Positions 19,835 to 29,625 are shown, numbered from the stretch's first letter. The stretch: DNA of 64,000 nucleotides from Novosphingobium sp. G106 (GCF_019075875.1 NZ_JAHOOZ010000001.1:124001-188000), one strand, 5' to 3'. Made by a program: numbers and translations. Notes: generated from the sequence alone by a model not told the origin.

Positions 19835-20845
19835 CTACATCACCACGTGGACCTTCGTCTGGTCGTTGGATGAGCGTAGCTGCTCGAACGTCGCGGGCAG
19901 GTCGTCGAGGCTGACCTCGGAGGTGATCATCATCTTCGGGTCTACTTTGCCCGCCAGCATGATGTCCGCGACCCGCTCGAACTCCTCGGGCGAGTAGGTG
20001 AGCGGAAAGCTAATTCGGACCTGCTTGAAGGCCGCTGTGGCGGGAACGACTGCGTCGGGAGACGTGCAGAAGCCGAGCGACACCACTTGCCCGAACACGG
20101 CGACGTGGTTGATGGACTGCTCGAGGAGGCCGAGCGCGCCAACGCATTCGAAAACGATCTCAGGGGAGTTCCCCAGTGCTTCGATGACTTCTCCCACTTC
20201 GTCAGGGCCGGTCTGTACGAATACGTCGGCACCCATAGCCAATGCCATCGGCGACCTGGCTACCGAGCGTGATGCGGCGACGATACGACCCGCTCCGAGA
20301 CGCCGAGCCCAGAAAATGGTCGCGAGGCCCACGGATCCTGCCCCGATAACGAGCACTCTCGCACCGAGCCGCATATTGGCCATGGCGACGCCATGCATGC
20401 CGATCGCCAGCGGCTCGACAAGCGCGCCATCGGCAAGCGAAAGGGTCGCTGGAAGGCGCGTCGCGGCCCGATCGTGGATGCGCACGTATTCGCCGAAGCC
20501 ACCGCCCAAAGTCATCGCGCCATTTGGACAGAACAACGGCAAACCGCGAAAACAGGCTTCGCAAGCACCGCAGCCCGCCTTGGCCATTCCGCTGACCCGG
20601 TCTCCTACGCGATGGCGTTCAACGTCCCTGCCGACCGCAACAACTTCGCCTGCAAATTCATGACCGAGTACAGATCCCACCGGGAAGTCCCAGCCATGTC
20701 CTGAGGTCATATGCAAATCCGTCCCGCATATTCCGCAGCGGCCGACCTTGACCAATAGATCGCTCGGCCCTGGTACAGGGTCCTGTAGCGTCTCGATTTG
20801 GAGGGCCTGGGCACGGTTGGGCCCCTTGAACACCGCCGCCTTCAT
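19835..20845 (-). CDS. Zinc-dependent alcohol dehydrogenase (MDR)
   Basis: A 336-residue medium-chain dehydrogenase that oxidises an alcohol to ketone or aldehyde with NAD(P). Catalytic zinc ligands: Cys37 in GRCGICGTDLH and His62-Glu63 in GHEFAGEV. Structural zinc cysteines at 92, 95, 98 and 106 in AGCGACEACFRGLPLFC. Rossmann motif VIGAGSVGLA near residue 168. All metal ligands are intact. It follows the sulfotransferase gene by 64 bases in the same operon. It belongs to the threonine/sorbitol dehydrogenase-like branch; the substrate cannot be told. Confidence 0.9.
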   Translation of the reverse strand: MKAAVFKGPNRAQALQIETLQDPVPGPSDLLVKVGRCGICGTDLHMTSGHGWDFPVGSVLGHEFAGEVVAVGRDVERHRVGDRVSGMAKAGCGACEACFRGLPLFCPNGAMTLGGGFGEYVRIHDRAATRLPATLSLADGALVEPLAIGMHGVAMANMRLGARVLVIGAGSVGLATIFWARRLGAGRIVAASRSVARSPMALAMGADVFVQTGPDEVGEVIEALGNSPEIVFECVGALGLLEQSINHVAVFGQVVSLGFCTSPDAVVPATAAFKQVRISFPLTYSPEEFERVADIMLAGKVDPKMMITSEVSLDDLPATFEQLRSSNDQTKVHVVM

Positions 20846-20909
20846 AGCACTGCCTCTCCCGGTTTCCCGCGCCCTTTGTGGCGGCGCCCGGCGAAATCCC
20901 AGTTACCCG

Positions 20910-22097
20910 TCACGCTGCCGATCTCAGAGCGAGATCATAGCGCTCGACGTAATCGCCAAACCGATCGCGTATGGCTCCTTCAGTCAGGCCGAAGTCGCGC
21001 ACGTCGTAGCGATGGGCGCCGTGACTATTTTCAGGCGACGCCTCTATGCGCTTGGCCATCCTGGCCTCGACTTCGGGGGTGAATTCGAGCCCCACGAAAG
21101 CATAGATCTTTTGAACCGTGGCGATCGGATTTGAGTGGAAGTCGGAATGCATGACATCGAGTACTTGAGTGGGATGCCTGGCTCGCACGCCCTCCGCCTC
21201 GCGAACGCCCTTGGCCCATTTTGCGACCTCGCGTTCGCACATGTTCCGCGCACGTTGCGCGGTTCGCCCAAGTTCCATTACGGCATGACTGTGCATAAGC
21301 AGCGCACAAAGTGACGGAATGGCCTTCGCCGGATCGCGGTGCGTCTGGATTATGCAGGCGTCGGGAAACATTTCGAAGACCCGATCGAGATGCAGGATAT
21401 GCGATGGGTTCTTCAGCAGCCATCGCCGTTCGGGGTCATTGCTACCGATCAGCTGAATGCACTTGCGCACGTAGCGGGCCGAGTTGCGCTCATCCTGTGC
21501 CTGCCACCACGCATCATAAGTCGCAGCCGACCATCCGCCGTTCCAAAAGTTCGATACAAAGCTCTGACGTTGTAAGAAGATGCACTCGTCCACCTCGTCG
21601 GCGACAATATTGTGGGCAGCGCGCTGCTGGGGGCCCCAGCGCGCAGCAAGCGACGCGACTTCGGCCTGGAACAACTGATGGGAGGGCCAGCTTTCTCGCG
21701 GCGGCCGCGGCATCGGCGCGGTCAGCAGCCATTTCTCCAGTCCCTGGAACCGCGGATCGACGGCCAGCAGTTTGTGCAGCGCCGTGGTCCCTGTCCGAGG
21801 CACGCCGGTGATGACGATTGGCTTTACGATCCTAACGTCCTTGAAGCGCGGATTTTGCGCCATCGACTGATGCGCCACGGCCCGGCTGCCAAGGGCCTCG
21901 ATCAACGCCGCCCAAGCCATCGCGCGACCCTGCTCAGAGAAGCTTGGGTCGTAATCCATTGACTGCAAAAGCACGTCCAAGCCTTCGCGGTAGTCGTCGC
22001 TACCGAAATCGTCATAACCCACTTTCCCGGCGGCGGCAGCGTGTAGTTGATCGAGCGCATGCCTGAAGGCTCGCGGCGCTGTTGCTGGATCGGTCAT
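20910..22097 (-). CDS. Sulfotransferase family protein (Sulfotransfer_3)
   Basis: About 395 residues. The ATG at 22097 is preferred over 22151 because GGAGGTGAG lies just before it and the upstream DUF1214 gene stops five bases earlier. The PAPS 5'-phosphosulfate loop TGVPRTGTTAL is at about residues 98-107, the 3'-phosphate segment QTHRDPAKAIPS is in the middle, and WLLKNPSHILHLD lies between. This family transfers sulfate from PAPS, but many bacterial members in catabolic clusters have no proven activity. A role in conjugating a hydroxyl of the imported compound is an inference. Paralogue at 25824-26972. Confidence 0.88.
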   Translation of the reverse strand: MTDPATAPRAFRHALDQLHAAAAGKVGYDDFGSDDYREGLDVLLQSMDYDPSFSEQGRAMAWAALIEALGSRAVAHQSMAQNPRFKDVRIVKPIVITGVPRTGTTALHKLLAVDPRFQGLEKWLLTAPMPRPPRESWPSHQLFQAEVASLAARWGPQQRAAHNIVADEVDECIFLQRQSFVSNFWNGGWSAATYDAWWQAQDERNSARYVRKCIQLIGSNDPERRWLLKNPSHILHLDRVFEMFPDACIIQTHRDPAKAIPSLCALLMHSHAVMELGRTAQRARNMCEREVAKWAKGVREAEGVRARHPTQVLDVMHSDFHSNPIATVQKIYAFVGLEFTPEVEARMAKRIEASPENSHGAHRYDVRDFGLTEGAIRDRFGDYVERYDLALRSAA

Positions 22098-22101
22098 GAC
22101 C

Positions 22102-23280
22102 TCACCACCTCCGGCGGCGTTGTGCAGCGCGTACTCGCGCGCGTAGGGCATCGGCGCGCTCTTCTGGCGTCACAACCGGCGTGTCGGGAGGCAAATGCGC
22201 GCGCAATTCGCTCAGCGCCACGCGGTGGATGACGGGCATCGGGTTCGGATCGCAATCGTACCATCGCCCGTAAATGGTGCCCTCGTTGAACCCGCCAGGA
22301 TCAAGCCAGTTTGGCACTCCCGGATCTTCAAACGAGACGACGGCACGCAGCTTTCCATCAGAGCTGATGACAGAATTGGCGGCATTGAGACTAGAAAAGC
22401 GATAGACAATCTCAATTGCGTTGAAATACGGATCATTGATTTGGATATTCCAATAATGCCGTTTTTTCGGCATTTCCGTCTCTAGTATGAGCGCCTCGTC
22501 GTCATTGAGTTCGAACACGGCGGGCCAGTAAATCTGCTTTGAAAGTCCGCCGCCAGGGTATTGCACGTGAACGAACTTGTTAACGCCGACCTGGGCCTTG
22601 ACTTCGTTTTGATTCCTATAAAACGCGGTGTTGTAACGAACAGGAAGTTTCGTCATTTCCTGAATGCGCTCGATAATTTGATCGGGCGTGAGCCTTGGCT
22701 TATAAGGTACGGCGTCTAGGCATTCTATCGATAGCTGCGGATCGCGCTCGTTGATCCAATCCACCATACGATAGCGAAGGATCATAGTGTCTGCCTCGCG
22801 GGCGATCTGGTGCCAGGTGCCGGTATGTCCCACTGGCCTCTCGGCGCTGAAAATCATGTCGATCTCACCGCTAGGGCCGACTTCGATGTCGCGATCGTCG
22901 AAGTCCCGCGCGAATTCCGGGTTCGACGGGCCATCTGATAGGCCCACCCAGCCCTTTTGAACGTTGAAGGTCAGCAGCGCGCACGTGCCTCTATTGCCGC
23001 TGACGCGATAGGTCAGGTCTCCCCGAATGGGCGTGTAGAGATAGATGTCATCGGGATTGGGCTGATCGGTGTAGACTGGGTTCCACAGTGGCGCCCAGTC
23101 AGGATGCTCAGCATCGGCGTGGAATTGCGCAAAATAGGCATAGGACAGGTTCATCATGATCTGCCGATAGACGTCAGCGCGATAGCGCGGGTCATCGGGC
23201 TTCCAGGTATCCGAAAGCTGGTCCACGGCGGTCTCTAATTCGGCGAGATACTCGCCAATAGTTGGTGCAACTTTGGTCAT
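22102..23280 (-). CDS. DUF1214 protein (cytoplasmic form)
   Basis: A 392-residue protein with no signal peptide. It carries the DUF1214 core in the C-terminal half: YWNIQINDPYFNAIEIVYR, then SLNAANSVISSDGKLRAVVS and DPGVPNWLDPGGFNEG with the RW pair. The N-terminal half has the matching ERPVGHTGTWHQI and WINERDPQLSIECLD segments shared with the exported paralogue at 12656-13915. Function unknown. It lies second in the VOC-DUF1214-sulfotransferase-ADH-Gfo operon and is almost fused to the sulfotransferase gene (four bases), which suggests the two work on one substrate. Confidence 0.85.
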   Translation of the reverse strand: MTKVAPTIGEYLAELETAVDQLSDTWKPDDPRYRADVYRQIMMNLSYAYFAQFHADAEHPDWAPLWNPVYTDQPNPDDIYLYTPIRGDLTYRVSGNRGTCALLTFNVQKGWVGLSDGPSNPEFARDFDDRDIEVGPSGEIDMIFSAERPVGHTGTWHQIAREADTMILRYRMVDWINERDPQLSIECLDAVPYKPRLTPDQIIERIQEMTKLPVRYNTAFYRNQNEVKAQVGVNKFVHVQYPGGGLSKQIYWPAVFELNDDEALILETEMPKKRHYWNIQINDPYFNAIEIVYRFSSLNAANSVISSDGKLRAVVSFEDPGVPNWLDPGGFNEGTIYGRWYDCDPNPMPVIHRVALSELRAHLPPDTPVVTPEERADALRARVRAAQRRRRW

Positions 23281-23329
23281 TTAATTCATCCTTCGAAACA
23301 TTTTAATCACATGGCATAGTGAGCCGAGC

Positions 23330-23842
23330 TCAAGACCCCGGGATGCTTTCGAAAAAGGCAATTCCTTCTGCATCAAGAAGAAAATACTCCAAGTAGTGAC
23401 CCAGTTCCTCGGCGTAAACATAGCAGAACCTCATATATCCCGGTGTATCGCCGCGAAGTGGAACCGATCTCTCTTCTGCCGCAATTCGATCCTCCAACTC
23501 ATTCCACGCCGTAAGTCCGTCGAGAATGTAGGCCACATGATGAAATTGGATGGAAAACTGATCGACCGGTAATCGATCAGTATAAAATGCGGTGCCGGGT
23601 CCGCTGGCCTCGATAAGCTCCAACATCGTGCCGCCAGACCAGGCAAGCTTCACCCGCATATTTCCGCCTGCGGGAAGATCTGCGTCTAGGTTTGCAAACT
23701 CCTTCACCCCGTAGCGATCGCAGAAGATCGCGCAGGCACGATCGAGATCGTTTGTCACATAGGCGATTTGAACATGCTCACCGCACAGCAAGCCATTGCG
23801 GGGACTGCCATTCGTTTTGGGACGATTTACGATTTTCGTCAC
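23330..23842 (-). CDS. VOC (glyoxalase-fold) protein
   Basis: A 170-residue vicinal-oxygen-chelate protein. It starts near residue 22 with EHVQIAYVTNDLDRACAIFC, has a metal-ligand candidate His in QFHHVAYIL, and a C-terminal Glu in GHYLEYFLLDAEG. The order His...His...Glu is what VOC enzymes use to hold one divalent metal. Possible reactions include isomerisation, epimerisation or ring-cleaving oxygenation. It is the first gene of the operon running to 18679, and its upstream region contains the likely promoter. Confidence 0.82.
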   Translation of the reverse strand: MTKIVNRPKTNGSPRNGLLCGEHVQIAYVTNDLDRACAIFCDRYGVKEFANLDADLPAGGNMRVKLAWSGGTMLELIEASGPGTAFYTDRLPVDQFSIQFHHVAYILDGLTAWNELEDRIAAEERSVPLRGDTPGYMRFCYVYAEELGHYLEYFLLDAEGIAFFESIPGS

Positions 23843-24352
23843 GCTGATCCTCTCAAGCCACTGTTATGGCGGCGCCCCGCTTCAAGCGGCTTTCCCAATC
23901 CGCAATCGACGCGCCTCCGCTACGGCGACCGGCGGCCAAATCGATAGTGGCTACTATACCTTGATTCGCTGCGCGGTCAATCATGGCTAGGCGTTTTACC
24001 ACGCTTCCGCCTGAGATCCGCTCGACGGAGCTAAAATTGGAGTGATGCTCTAATAGGAATAGGATACTGAAAATATGAGAAATGATATGAAAACATTCCG
24101 TCGAAGAGCATATTTGTTCGGCGGGAAGTGCCCCTCGCAATCCCAGCGCTCCCGTGCTCTCCCGGTGGACATAGAATGATGTTCCTACTATCAAATGGCT
24201 TACGGTGTGGGAATGGCCGCCAAGGGGCCATATAAGTTTCCGCCGCGGTTTGGATCATGGTAGGACGCTGGCGTCGGCTTAATCGCCAGGCCGAAGAGCC
24301 TCGCCATCGGTACCAATCAATTGTGTCGCGGTGTGATTGAGCTGCTGTCTTG
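23843..24352. other. Divergent promoter region
   Basis: Separates the minus-strand VOC operon from the plus-strand TetR gene, so it should hold both promoters and possibly the TetR operator. I could not find a clear inverted repeat. Minus-strand open frames here lack family resemblance. Confidence 0.5.
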
Positions 24353-25027
24353 ATGCACGACGAAAGGAAAAAATCCGTGCGAGACGAGATGAGGAAAAGA
24401 AAGTATCGCTCCACTGAGGAAATTGTTACCCGAATACGGGAGGCAGCCTTAGTAGAATTCAAGGCAAATGGTTTCGAACGGTCGACGACATCGAGTATAG
24501 CCAAGCGAGCGGGCGTTACCGAGCCTCAGATATTTCGGCATTTCGGATCCAAGGCGAAGTTATTTCGCAGTGCAATCTTTGAAACACTGAGCGAACAGCT
24601 TGATGAGATTTCGAAAGAGTTTCATTGGGAGGAGACGGGTCTGATGGATGCCCGTCGAAAGACTGGCTCTTTGCGACATACGGAGAGGTTGCAGGCGTTC
24701 TTGCTAGACAATTCCGATCTGATAAAATCCTTATTCATCGCGAATGCCTACGGCGCATTTGATGCGCCGCAGGTCGGTGTCGATGACAGTTTGGCAAATT
24801 ACTTTCAGCTTGGAACCTCGATAATGGAGCGGCAGTCTCCCGCCTCCGACGGTGTCCCACCGCGGATCATGGTTCGCGTTTCATTTGGCGCGATTCTAGG
24901 CTGTGTGTTGTTCCGGGACTGGCTTTTCCCGCCAGGTGTGGCGAGCGAAGAGGAAATTATGCACGGTATCTCGCAGTTTGTATTTGCCGGTCTTGACGCG
25001 AGTCATCCGGAGCGGAGCTCCACATAG
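24353..25027 (+). CDS. TetR family regulator
   Basis: About 224 residues. The N-terminal HTH reads TSSIAKRAGVTEPQIFRHFG at roughly residues 46-65, preceded by the helix IVTRIREAALVEFKANGF. The C-terminal ligand-binding domain is helical and poorly conserved, as usual. The ATG at 24353 follows a TTG at 24350 in the same frame. Its divergence from the VOC-DUF1214-sulfotransferase operon makes that operon the likely target; the ligand is unknown. Confidence 0.9.
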   Translation: MHDERKKSVRDEMRKRKYRSTEEIVTRIREAALVEFKANGFERSTTSSIAKRAGVTEPQIFRHFGSKAKLFRSAIFETLSEQLDEISKEFHWEETGLMDARRKTGSLRHTERLQAFLLDNSDLIKSLFIANAYGAFDAPQVGVDDSLANYFQLGTSIMERQSPASDGVPPRIMVRVSFGAILGCVLFRDWLFPPGVASEEEIMHGISQFVFAGLDASHPERSST

Positions 25028-25823
25028 CTGCAGGGGTTCGATATTTTCGGTTTTCCGCTGTCGACTACTAGAATTTAGCCGAGAGGTCTTGGGGGTAATG
25101 CGGTTGCGGTCAGATGCTGGACCTCATTCCCCTGTCGGCGGCGGAGAGCGCGGGAGGGGGGCTGGCCCTTCAGCTAGAGACCAGTGAGGGAGTACCTCTG
25201 CCTCAGGCCACACCTCAAGTTCACCGAGACGCGGCATTGGTTGTCGTGGGGTGCGGGCAGCTTGCCCGCCGGTATGTCGTAGTAGCTGGGTGTCCCGACA
25301 AGGTCAGGCTCTGCGTTGTGCCTGCCGGGCTTTTGCGCCAATGACAAGCCGAGCTTCGCCGCCTCGCCTCAGGTTGCCGGTTGTCCAATTAGCCCTCACT
25401 TGAGGGCGAAACAACTTGCCCGACAAAGCCCCGCGCCCGGCGATGGCGCTGACACTGCCAGGTTCAACGTGAGTCGAGCAATGGCGATCATTCTGACCGA
25501 TATCAGGTAGCGCCGGTGACAAACGTTTCTGGGCGACGACGGAAGGAACCGATCTTGGATTGGGAGAGCAAAGCACTACGTAAGCACTGCTACAGCCTCG
25601 TCCATCCGATGAGCGACGCTGGCAGCCCCGATGACTATGAAGCGCGCCCCGTCCATCGAGTTCCGGCCTTGCGCTCCCGATGTCATGCAAAATCAAGAAA
25701 ACACGTCACCTCGTCGAAATTGAGCCTCAATGATCGCGGCCCGACTTGTGGGTCTTTCCTCGCTCTCGGCGACCCGGCACTCATTGCAGCCCAAACGCGA
25801 CTTCAGCCGGATAACGCCATCAC
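25028..25823. other. Long region without recognisable gene; last part duplicated near 29.7 kb
   Basis: I found no known gene in this 800-base stretch. Weak frames occur on both strands. From about 25688 the sequence is related to the minus strand at 29626-29762. In both copies a frame ending RLQPDNAIT or RFQADGAIS stops exactly at the sulfotransferase start (ATGA in this copy), so this segment may be the 3' end of a lost upstream gene coupled to the sulfotransferase. Confidence 0.5.
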
Positions 25824-26972
25824 ATGATCGACATCTCCAAACTAATTCGAACCGCTACTGAGGACACGGGCTTGTCGAATTTCGGCGAGGACACGTGGCA
25901 GGAAGGGCTGGAGGTCCTGGCAAAATCCGTCAAGGAGGAAGCCGATCTCAACGCTGCAGGGCAGGCTTCATTTGAAAGGACGGTCGTCTCGCTTCTAAGC
26001 CGGAGACTTGAAGTCGAAGATTGGCACGTGCGTTATCCCGAAATCGATGAGGAAAGCCTCGAGGCGCCGCTGATCGTGCTTGGACTCCCCCGCACCGGCT
26101 CAACTGCCCTGCATAACCTACTCGCGCAAGACCCCAAGGTCCGGGTGCTGCGCAACTGGGAATCAACGTTCCCTTGCCCGCCGCCGGAAACGGCAACTCA
26201 GTTCAGCGATCCACGCATCGCGCTTGTCGAGCGTCAGTTAGCGCTCGGCGATAAGGCCATGCCGCGGATGAAGCAAATGCTACCGATGACGGCAACGTCA
26301 CCGATCGAAGACCAGTTCATCATGGGCCACGATTTCAAGTCCCAGGTCTTCATGCCGATGTTTCACGTCCCTTCCTACGTGAAATGGTTCGATGATGAAG
26401 CCGACCTGGTTCCAACGTTTCGCTACGTAAAACGCGTTTTAAAGCTACTGCAATGGAGGTGTCCGCCAAAGAAATGGCGACTGAAAAATCCAAGCTACTC
26501 GCAGTGCATAGACGCGCTGGATCAGGTCTTTCCTGGCGCGCAATATTGCATGACGCATCGTCCAGTAGAGGAGGTAATTCCATCGATGGCGGATCTCTAT
26601 CTTGAGATCGCCAGCGTGAACACCGACTCTGTTGACCCCCTTTGGCTCGGTGAGGTTGCTGCAAATAATTGCGAAAATGGTATGCGCCGGATGCTTTCAT
26701 TTCGAGAGGCGGGCAATGAGCATCGCTTCTTCGATATTCATTTCAAAGCCTTGCAGACCGAACCCATTCAGGTGATCGAAAATCTCTATGTCTTCCTCGG
26801 AGAAAAGTTCACAGCCGATGCTGGAGCAGCGATGCTATCTTGGCGTGAGGAGACGCCCCGTGACAAACATGGTCGTCATGAGTACAGTGCCGCGGATTTC
26901 GGATTGGACCGGGATACTTTACGCGAGAGATTCAGATTCTACTCAGAAAAATTGGGTTCGTCCATTGTTTGA
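25824..26972 (+). CDS. Sulfotransferase family protein (Sulfotransfer_3)
   Basis: A 382-residue paralogue of the enzyme at 20910-22097. PAPS-binding loop LGLPRTGSTAL at residues 86-96, the segment WRLKNPSYSQCIDALD, and the 3'-phosphate motif MTHRPVEEVIPSM. The C-terminus RHEYSAADFGLD parallels HRYDVRDFGLT of the other copy. It is followed by an MFS transporter 178 bases downstream. A decayed copy of its first about 75 codons lies inverted at 29397-29625. The substrate is unknown. Confidence 0.88.
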   Translation: MIDISKLIRTATEDTGLSNFGEDTWQEGLEVLAKSVKEEADLNAAGQASFERTVVSLLSRRLEVEDWHVRYPEIDEESLEAPLIVLGLPRTGSTALHNLLAQDPKVRVLRNWESTFPCPPPETATQFSDPRIALVERQLALGDKAMPRMKQMLPMTATSPIEDQFIMGHDFKSQVFMPMFHVPSYVKWFDDEADLVPTFRYVKRVLKLLQWRCPPKKWRLKNPSYSQCIDALDQVFPGAQYCMTHRPVEEVIPSMADLYLEIASVNTDSVDPLWLGEVAANNCENGMRRMLSFREAGNEHRFFDIHFKALQTEPIQVIENLYVFLGEKFTADAGAAMLSWREETPRDKHGRHEYSAADFGLDRDTLRERFRFYSEKLGSSIV

Positions 26973-27150
26973 CATCAATCCACGCGGTGGATCAATAAAG
27001 GGTAGCATCGGTATCGTATCTCAGTTGGGTCACAAGGTCGATCTTACAGCACCTTTTGAAGGGTTTGGCGGTCTTCTCCCCGATGCGCGGCTGAATTCGA
27101 TTGCCAGCCATCATCAACGATTGGACCCCTTCGTCGGGGGGGCGATCGCA

Positions 27151-28352
27151 ATGAAGACCTCTCGACGAGAATGGGCGGCAGACTGGCCATTGCCGTTCCT
27201 CGCCATGCTGGGCGTCATGGGTTCTACGATTTTTCCTTACGTCAGCGGGCTGCTTATGGAGCCGCTGACCCATTCCTTTGGCTGGACACGCTCGCAATTT
27301 TCATTCGCTTTCTTGCTTCAGGTACTCGTTGGACTGGTTGCGGGGCCATTTTTTGGTCGACTGATTGACCGCTATGGCCCCCGCCGCATTATCTTGGCCG
27401 GGATACCCGTGGCGGCCTTCGGATTGTCGCTGCTCGGCTTGGTTGGGCAACACATATGGCAATGGTGGACCCTCGTCGTCTTTCAGGGCCTGACGATGGC
27501 GCCGGTGCTGCCTGTGGGATGGATGGCGGTGGTGGTTGCACGTTTTGAGATCAATCGCGGGTTGGCGCTGGCTGTCGCGCTCGCAGGCGTTGGCCTCGGT
27601 GCCGCGGTCTGGCCGGTACTGGGTACTCTCGTTATGGGTACTCTCGGCTGGCGAGCAACGTTTCCAGCACTCGGAGGCAGCTGGGGGGCTCATAGTGTTC
27701 GCTCTTGCGTACCTCCTCCTAAAGGACGAGCCGAGAGGCCATGACACGAAAAGCAAGGAGCGTCCCGACGGGTCGCTCAGCGCTGCGTTGAGATCACCGA
27801 CATTCCTTCTACTGACGGCGGCGGGGAGCGTTTTCATCACCGTTATCTACGGCTTCAACCTGCATCTTGTTGCGATACTCAAGGGGCTAGGATTTTCACT
27901 GACCGCAGCGGCGACTGTGGCTGGGTTCGCTGGGGTTTCAGCCGTTGTGGGCCGACTCCTGACGGGCCTTCTGCTCGACCGATTGCCGACCAGACCAATG
28001 GCAGTGGGTATTTTCATGCTCCCACTTCTCGCGATTGCGCTGTTCTGGAGCGCCAATGAAGCGAATTGGGTACCGATGGCTGCCGTCATCCTCCTGGGTT
28101 TGTCCCTGGGCGCTGAAACGGACATCATTGCCTTCGTCGCATCGCGTCAGTTGGAGGCTCGAGTGTTCGCGTCCTCATATGCCGTTGCGGCCGCTGTGTT
28201 CGGCGCCTGCTCAGCGGTGGGGCCACTTCTGGCAAGCCTGGCATTTGACTCAACGCACTCATATAAAGCGTTTTTTTCTTGCAGCTTGCCCAGCGATTTT
28301 GTTCGGCACGGCCTTGATCGCCATGCTTCCGATGAGACCTAAAACAGGCTGA
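27151..28352 (+). pseudogene. MFS transporter with two +1 homopolymer frameshifts
   Basis: A twelve-helix major facilitator of 399 residues after repair. It starts MKTSRREWAADWPLPFLAML at 27151 and has the loop signature GRLIDRYGPRRIILAG near residue 70. The frame breaks first at six G (27683-27688); dropping one gives GGSWGLIVFALAYLLLKDEP. It breaks again at seven T (28271-28277); dropping one gives YKAFFLAACPAILFGTAL and a clean end PMRPKTG. Start-to-stop length is three times an integer plus two, as expected from two single insertions. It resembles the intact MFS at 11333-12559. If the indels are real, the transporter is dead. Confidence 0.88.
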
Positions 28353-28407
28353 GTGCGGTTGGTTGCCTTGGGAATGACTTCCTGCTATTGCATTTTCATA
28401 AGTCGGG

Positions 28408-29316
28408 ATGGGATGCAGGAAACAGTCGATGGCGCAGGTCGAGCATCTGGAAGCTGGAACCGATGGGTCGGTTAGCGCTCTGGAAACGCATGAGACCAAG
28501 TACGAATTTGCTTTTTCGCAAGGCGAAGTCAGCGTTGTTGAGCACTCTTGGAAATGCCCGACCTCGGACCTTTGGCATTCAGAAGACTATTTTCTGAATG
28601 CCGCCCTTTCCGGGAGGACAGGGCCAGCCTTCGCGAGCTACCTGGACGGGAACAGGGGAATATCAGAAAAAATTGGCCGCATCATGGTCGTTCCACCAGG
28701 CAACACTGTGCGCAGCGGTGGCTGCGAGGGTAACCAGCGGACCATGCTGTGCGTTCTGAGGCCCGCAGCCGTGAATGAATTGCTCGAACATGCCCCCTCA
28801 TGGAGCAAGGCCTCGCTGCTGGAAGGGCTTCACCTCAATAGTCCTGAGGTCGAATGGTTTTTAATGAAAATCCATGATGAACTGGCTCGTCCGGGATTCG
28901 CCCAGGGTGTCATGATCGACTGTCTCGCGAGCAGCCTGGCTGTAGCCATTGTTCGTGCCTTCCACCTTCAGGACGATGGCGATCGGCGCAATATCGGTGG
29001 GCTCGCGCCATGGCGAATGCGTCTTGTTCGAGAACGCATTCATTCGGATGGACCTCTGCCGCAGTTATCCGAGCTCGCAGAACTGTGCGGCATGTCGGTG
29101 CGGCAATTGACCCGCGCGTTTCGGGCCGATGCGAATATGACTGTCGCTAAGTACGTCGAAAACGCCATGGTTGAACGCGCCCGAAAGTTGCTCGCGACGT
29201 CACAATCCGTCAGCGAGGTTGCAAGCCTCCTGGGCTTCTCTGGCTCGAGCAGCTTCGCGTACGCATTCCGGCGCGCGACCGGAATGCTTCCAAGTGACCT
29301 GCGTCATTACGCTTAG
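28408..29316 (+). CDS. AraC family regulator
   Basis: A 302-residue regulator. The C-terminal AraC DNA-binding domain has two HTHs: SELAELCGMSVRQLTRAF and SVSEVASLLGFSGSSSFAYA followed by FRRATGMLPSDLR. The N-terminal part is a divergent sensor domain. Two starts are possible, 28408 and 28429; the second has AGGAA nearby. It is downstream of the frameshifted MFS on the same strand, and a strong terminator follows at 29372. It probably controls the sulfotransferase-MFS pair or the TBDR that follows. Confidence 0.9.
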   Translation: MGCRKQSMAQVEHLEAGTDGSVSALETHETKYEFAFSQGEVSVVEHSWKCPTSDLWHSEDYFLNAALSGRTGPAFASYLDGNRGISEKIGRIMVVPPGNTVRSGGCEGNQRTMLCVLRPAAVNELLEHAPSWSKASLLEGLHLNSPEVEWFLMKIHDELARPGFAQGVMIDCLASSLAVAIVRAFHLQDDGDRRNIGGLAPWRMRLVRERIHSDGPLPQLSELAELCGMSVRQLTRAFRADANMTVAKYVENAMVERARKLLATSQSVSEVASLLGFSGSSSFAYAFRRATGMLPSDLRHYA

Positions 29317-29371
29317 CGCTTTATCCCTGTGGGCTGGTTGCACCGGTTGAGCCGGTACGAGAGAGTCCAAG

Positions 29372-29410
29372 GACGATGAGCGGCGCCACCAGACGCTCAT
29401 CGTCGATTTT
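29372..29410 (+). terminator. Rho-independent terminator after AraC gene
   Basis: Perfect 11-bp stem GACGATGAGCG/CGCTCATCGTC with an 11-nt loop (29372-29404), followed by GATTTT. It lies 55 bases past the AraC stop. Confidence 0.7.
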
Positions 29411-29625
29411 GGAATGGCGCGCATGCCAATTTTCTACTTAAGGCGCCGGCTCGGGAGCGAGACGACCATTCATTCAACTGAAGCTCGCCCTGCGGTATTG
29501 AATTTGGCCTCCCGTTCGACGGATTCAGCCAAGACCTCAAGACCTTCCTGCCAAGTGCCCGCGCCGAAGTTGGAAAGTCCAGTATTGTCAGTTGCAGATC
29601 GAATGAATTTAAAGATGTCGATTAT
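29397..29625 (-). pseudogene. Decayed 5' fragment of a sulfotransferase gene
   Basis: The minus strand from 29625 reads IIDIFKFIRSATDNTGLSNF, GAGTWQEGLEVLAESVERE, then a TGA after RASVE and a TAG after RRLK. This is a clear homologue of residues 1 to about 75 of the sulfotransferase at 25824 (MIDISKLIRTATEDTGLSNF, GEDTWQEGLEVLAKSVKEE). The start codon position is ATA rather than ATG, and two in-frame stops are present, so it is dead. Homology continues upstream on the same strand to about 29762, matching the region before the intact gene. Confidence 0.85.

Noticed and set aside
25304..25696. Minus-strand frame in the gap before the sulfotransferase
   Set aside because: Low-complexity, Arg/Ser-rich product, no start site or family; overlaps other weak frames.
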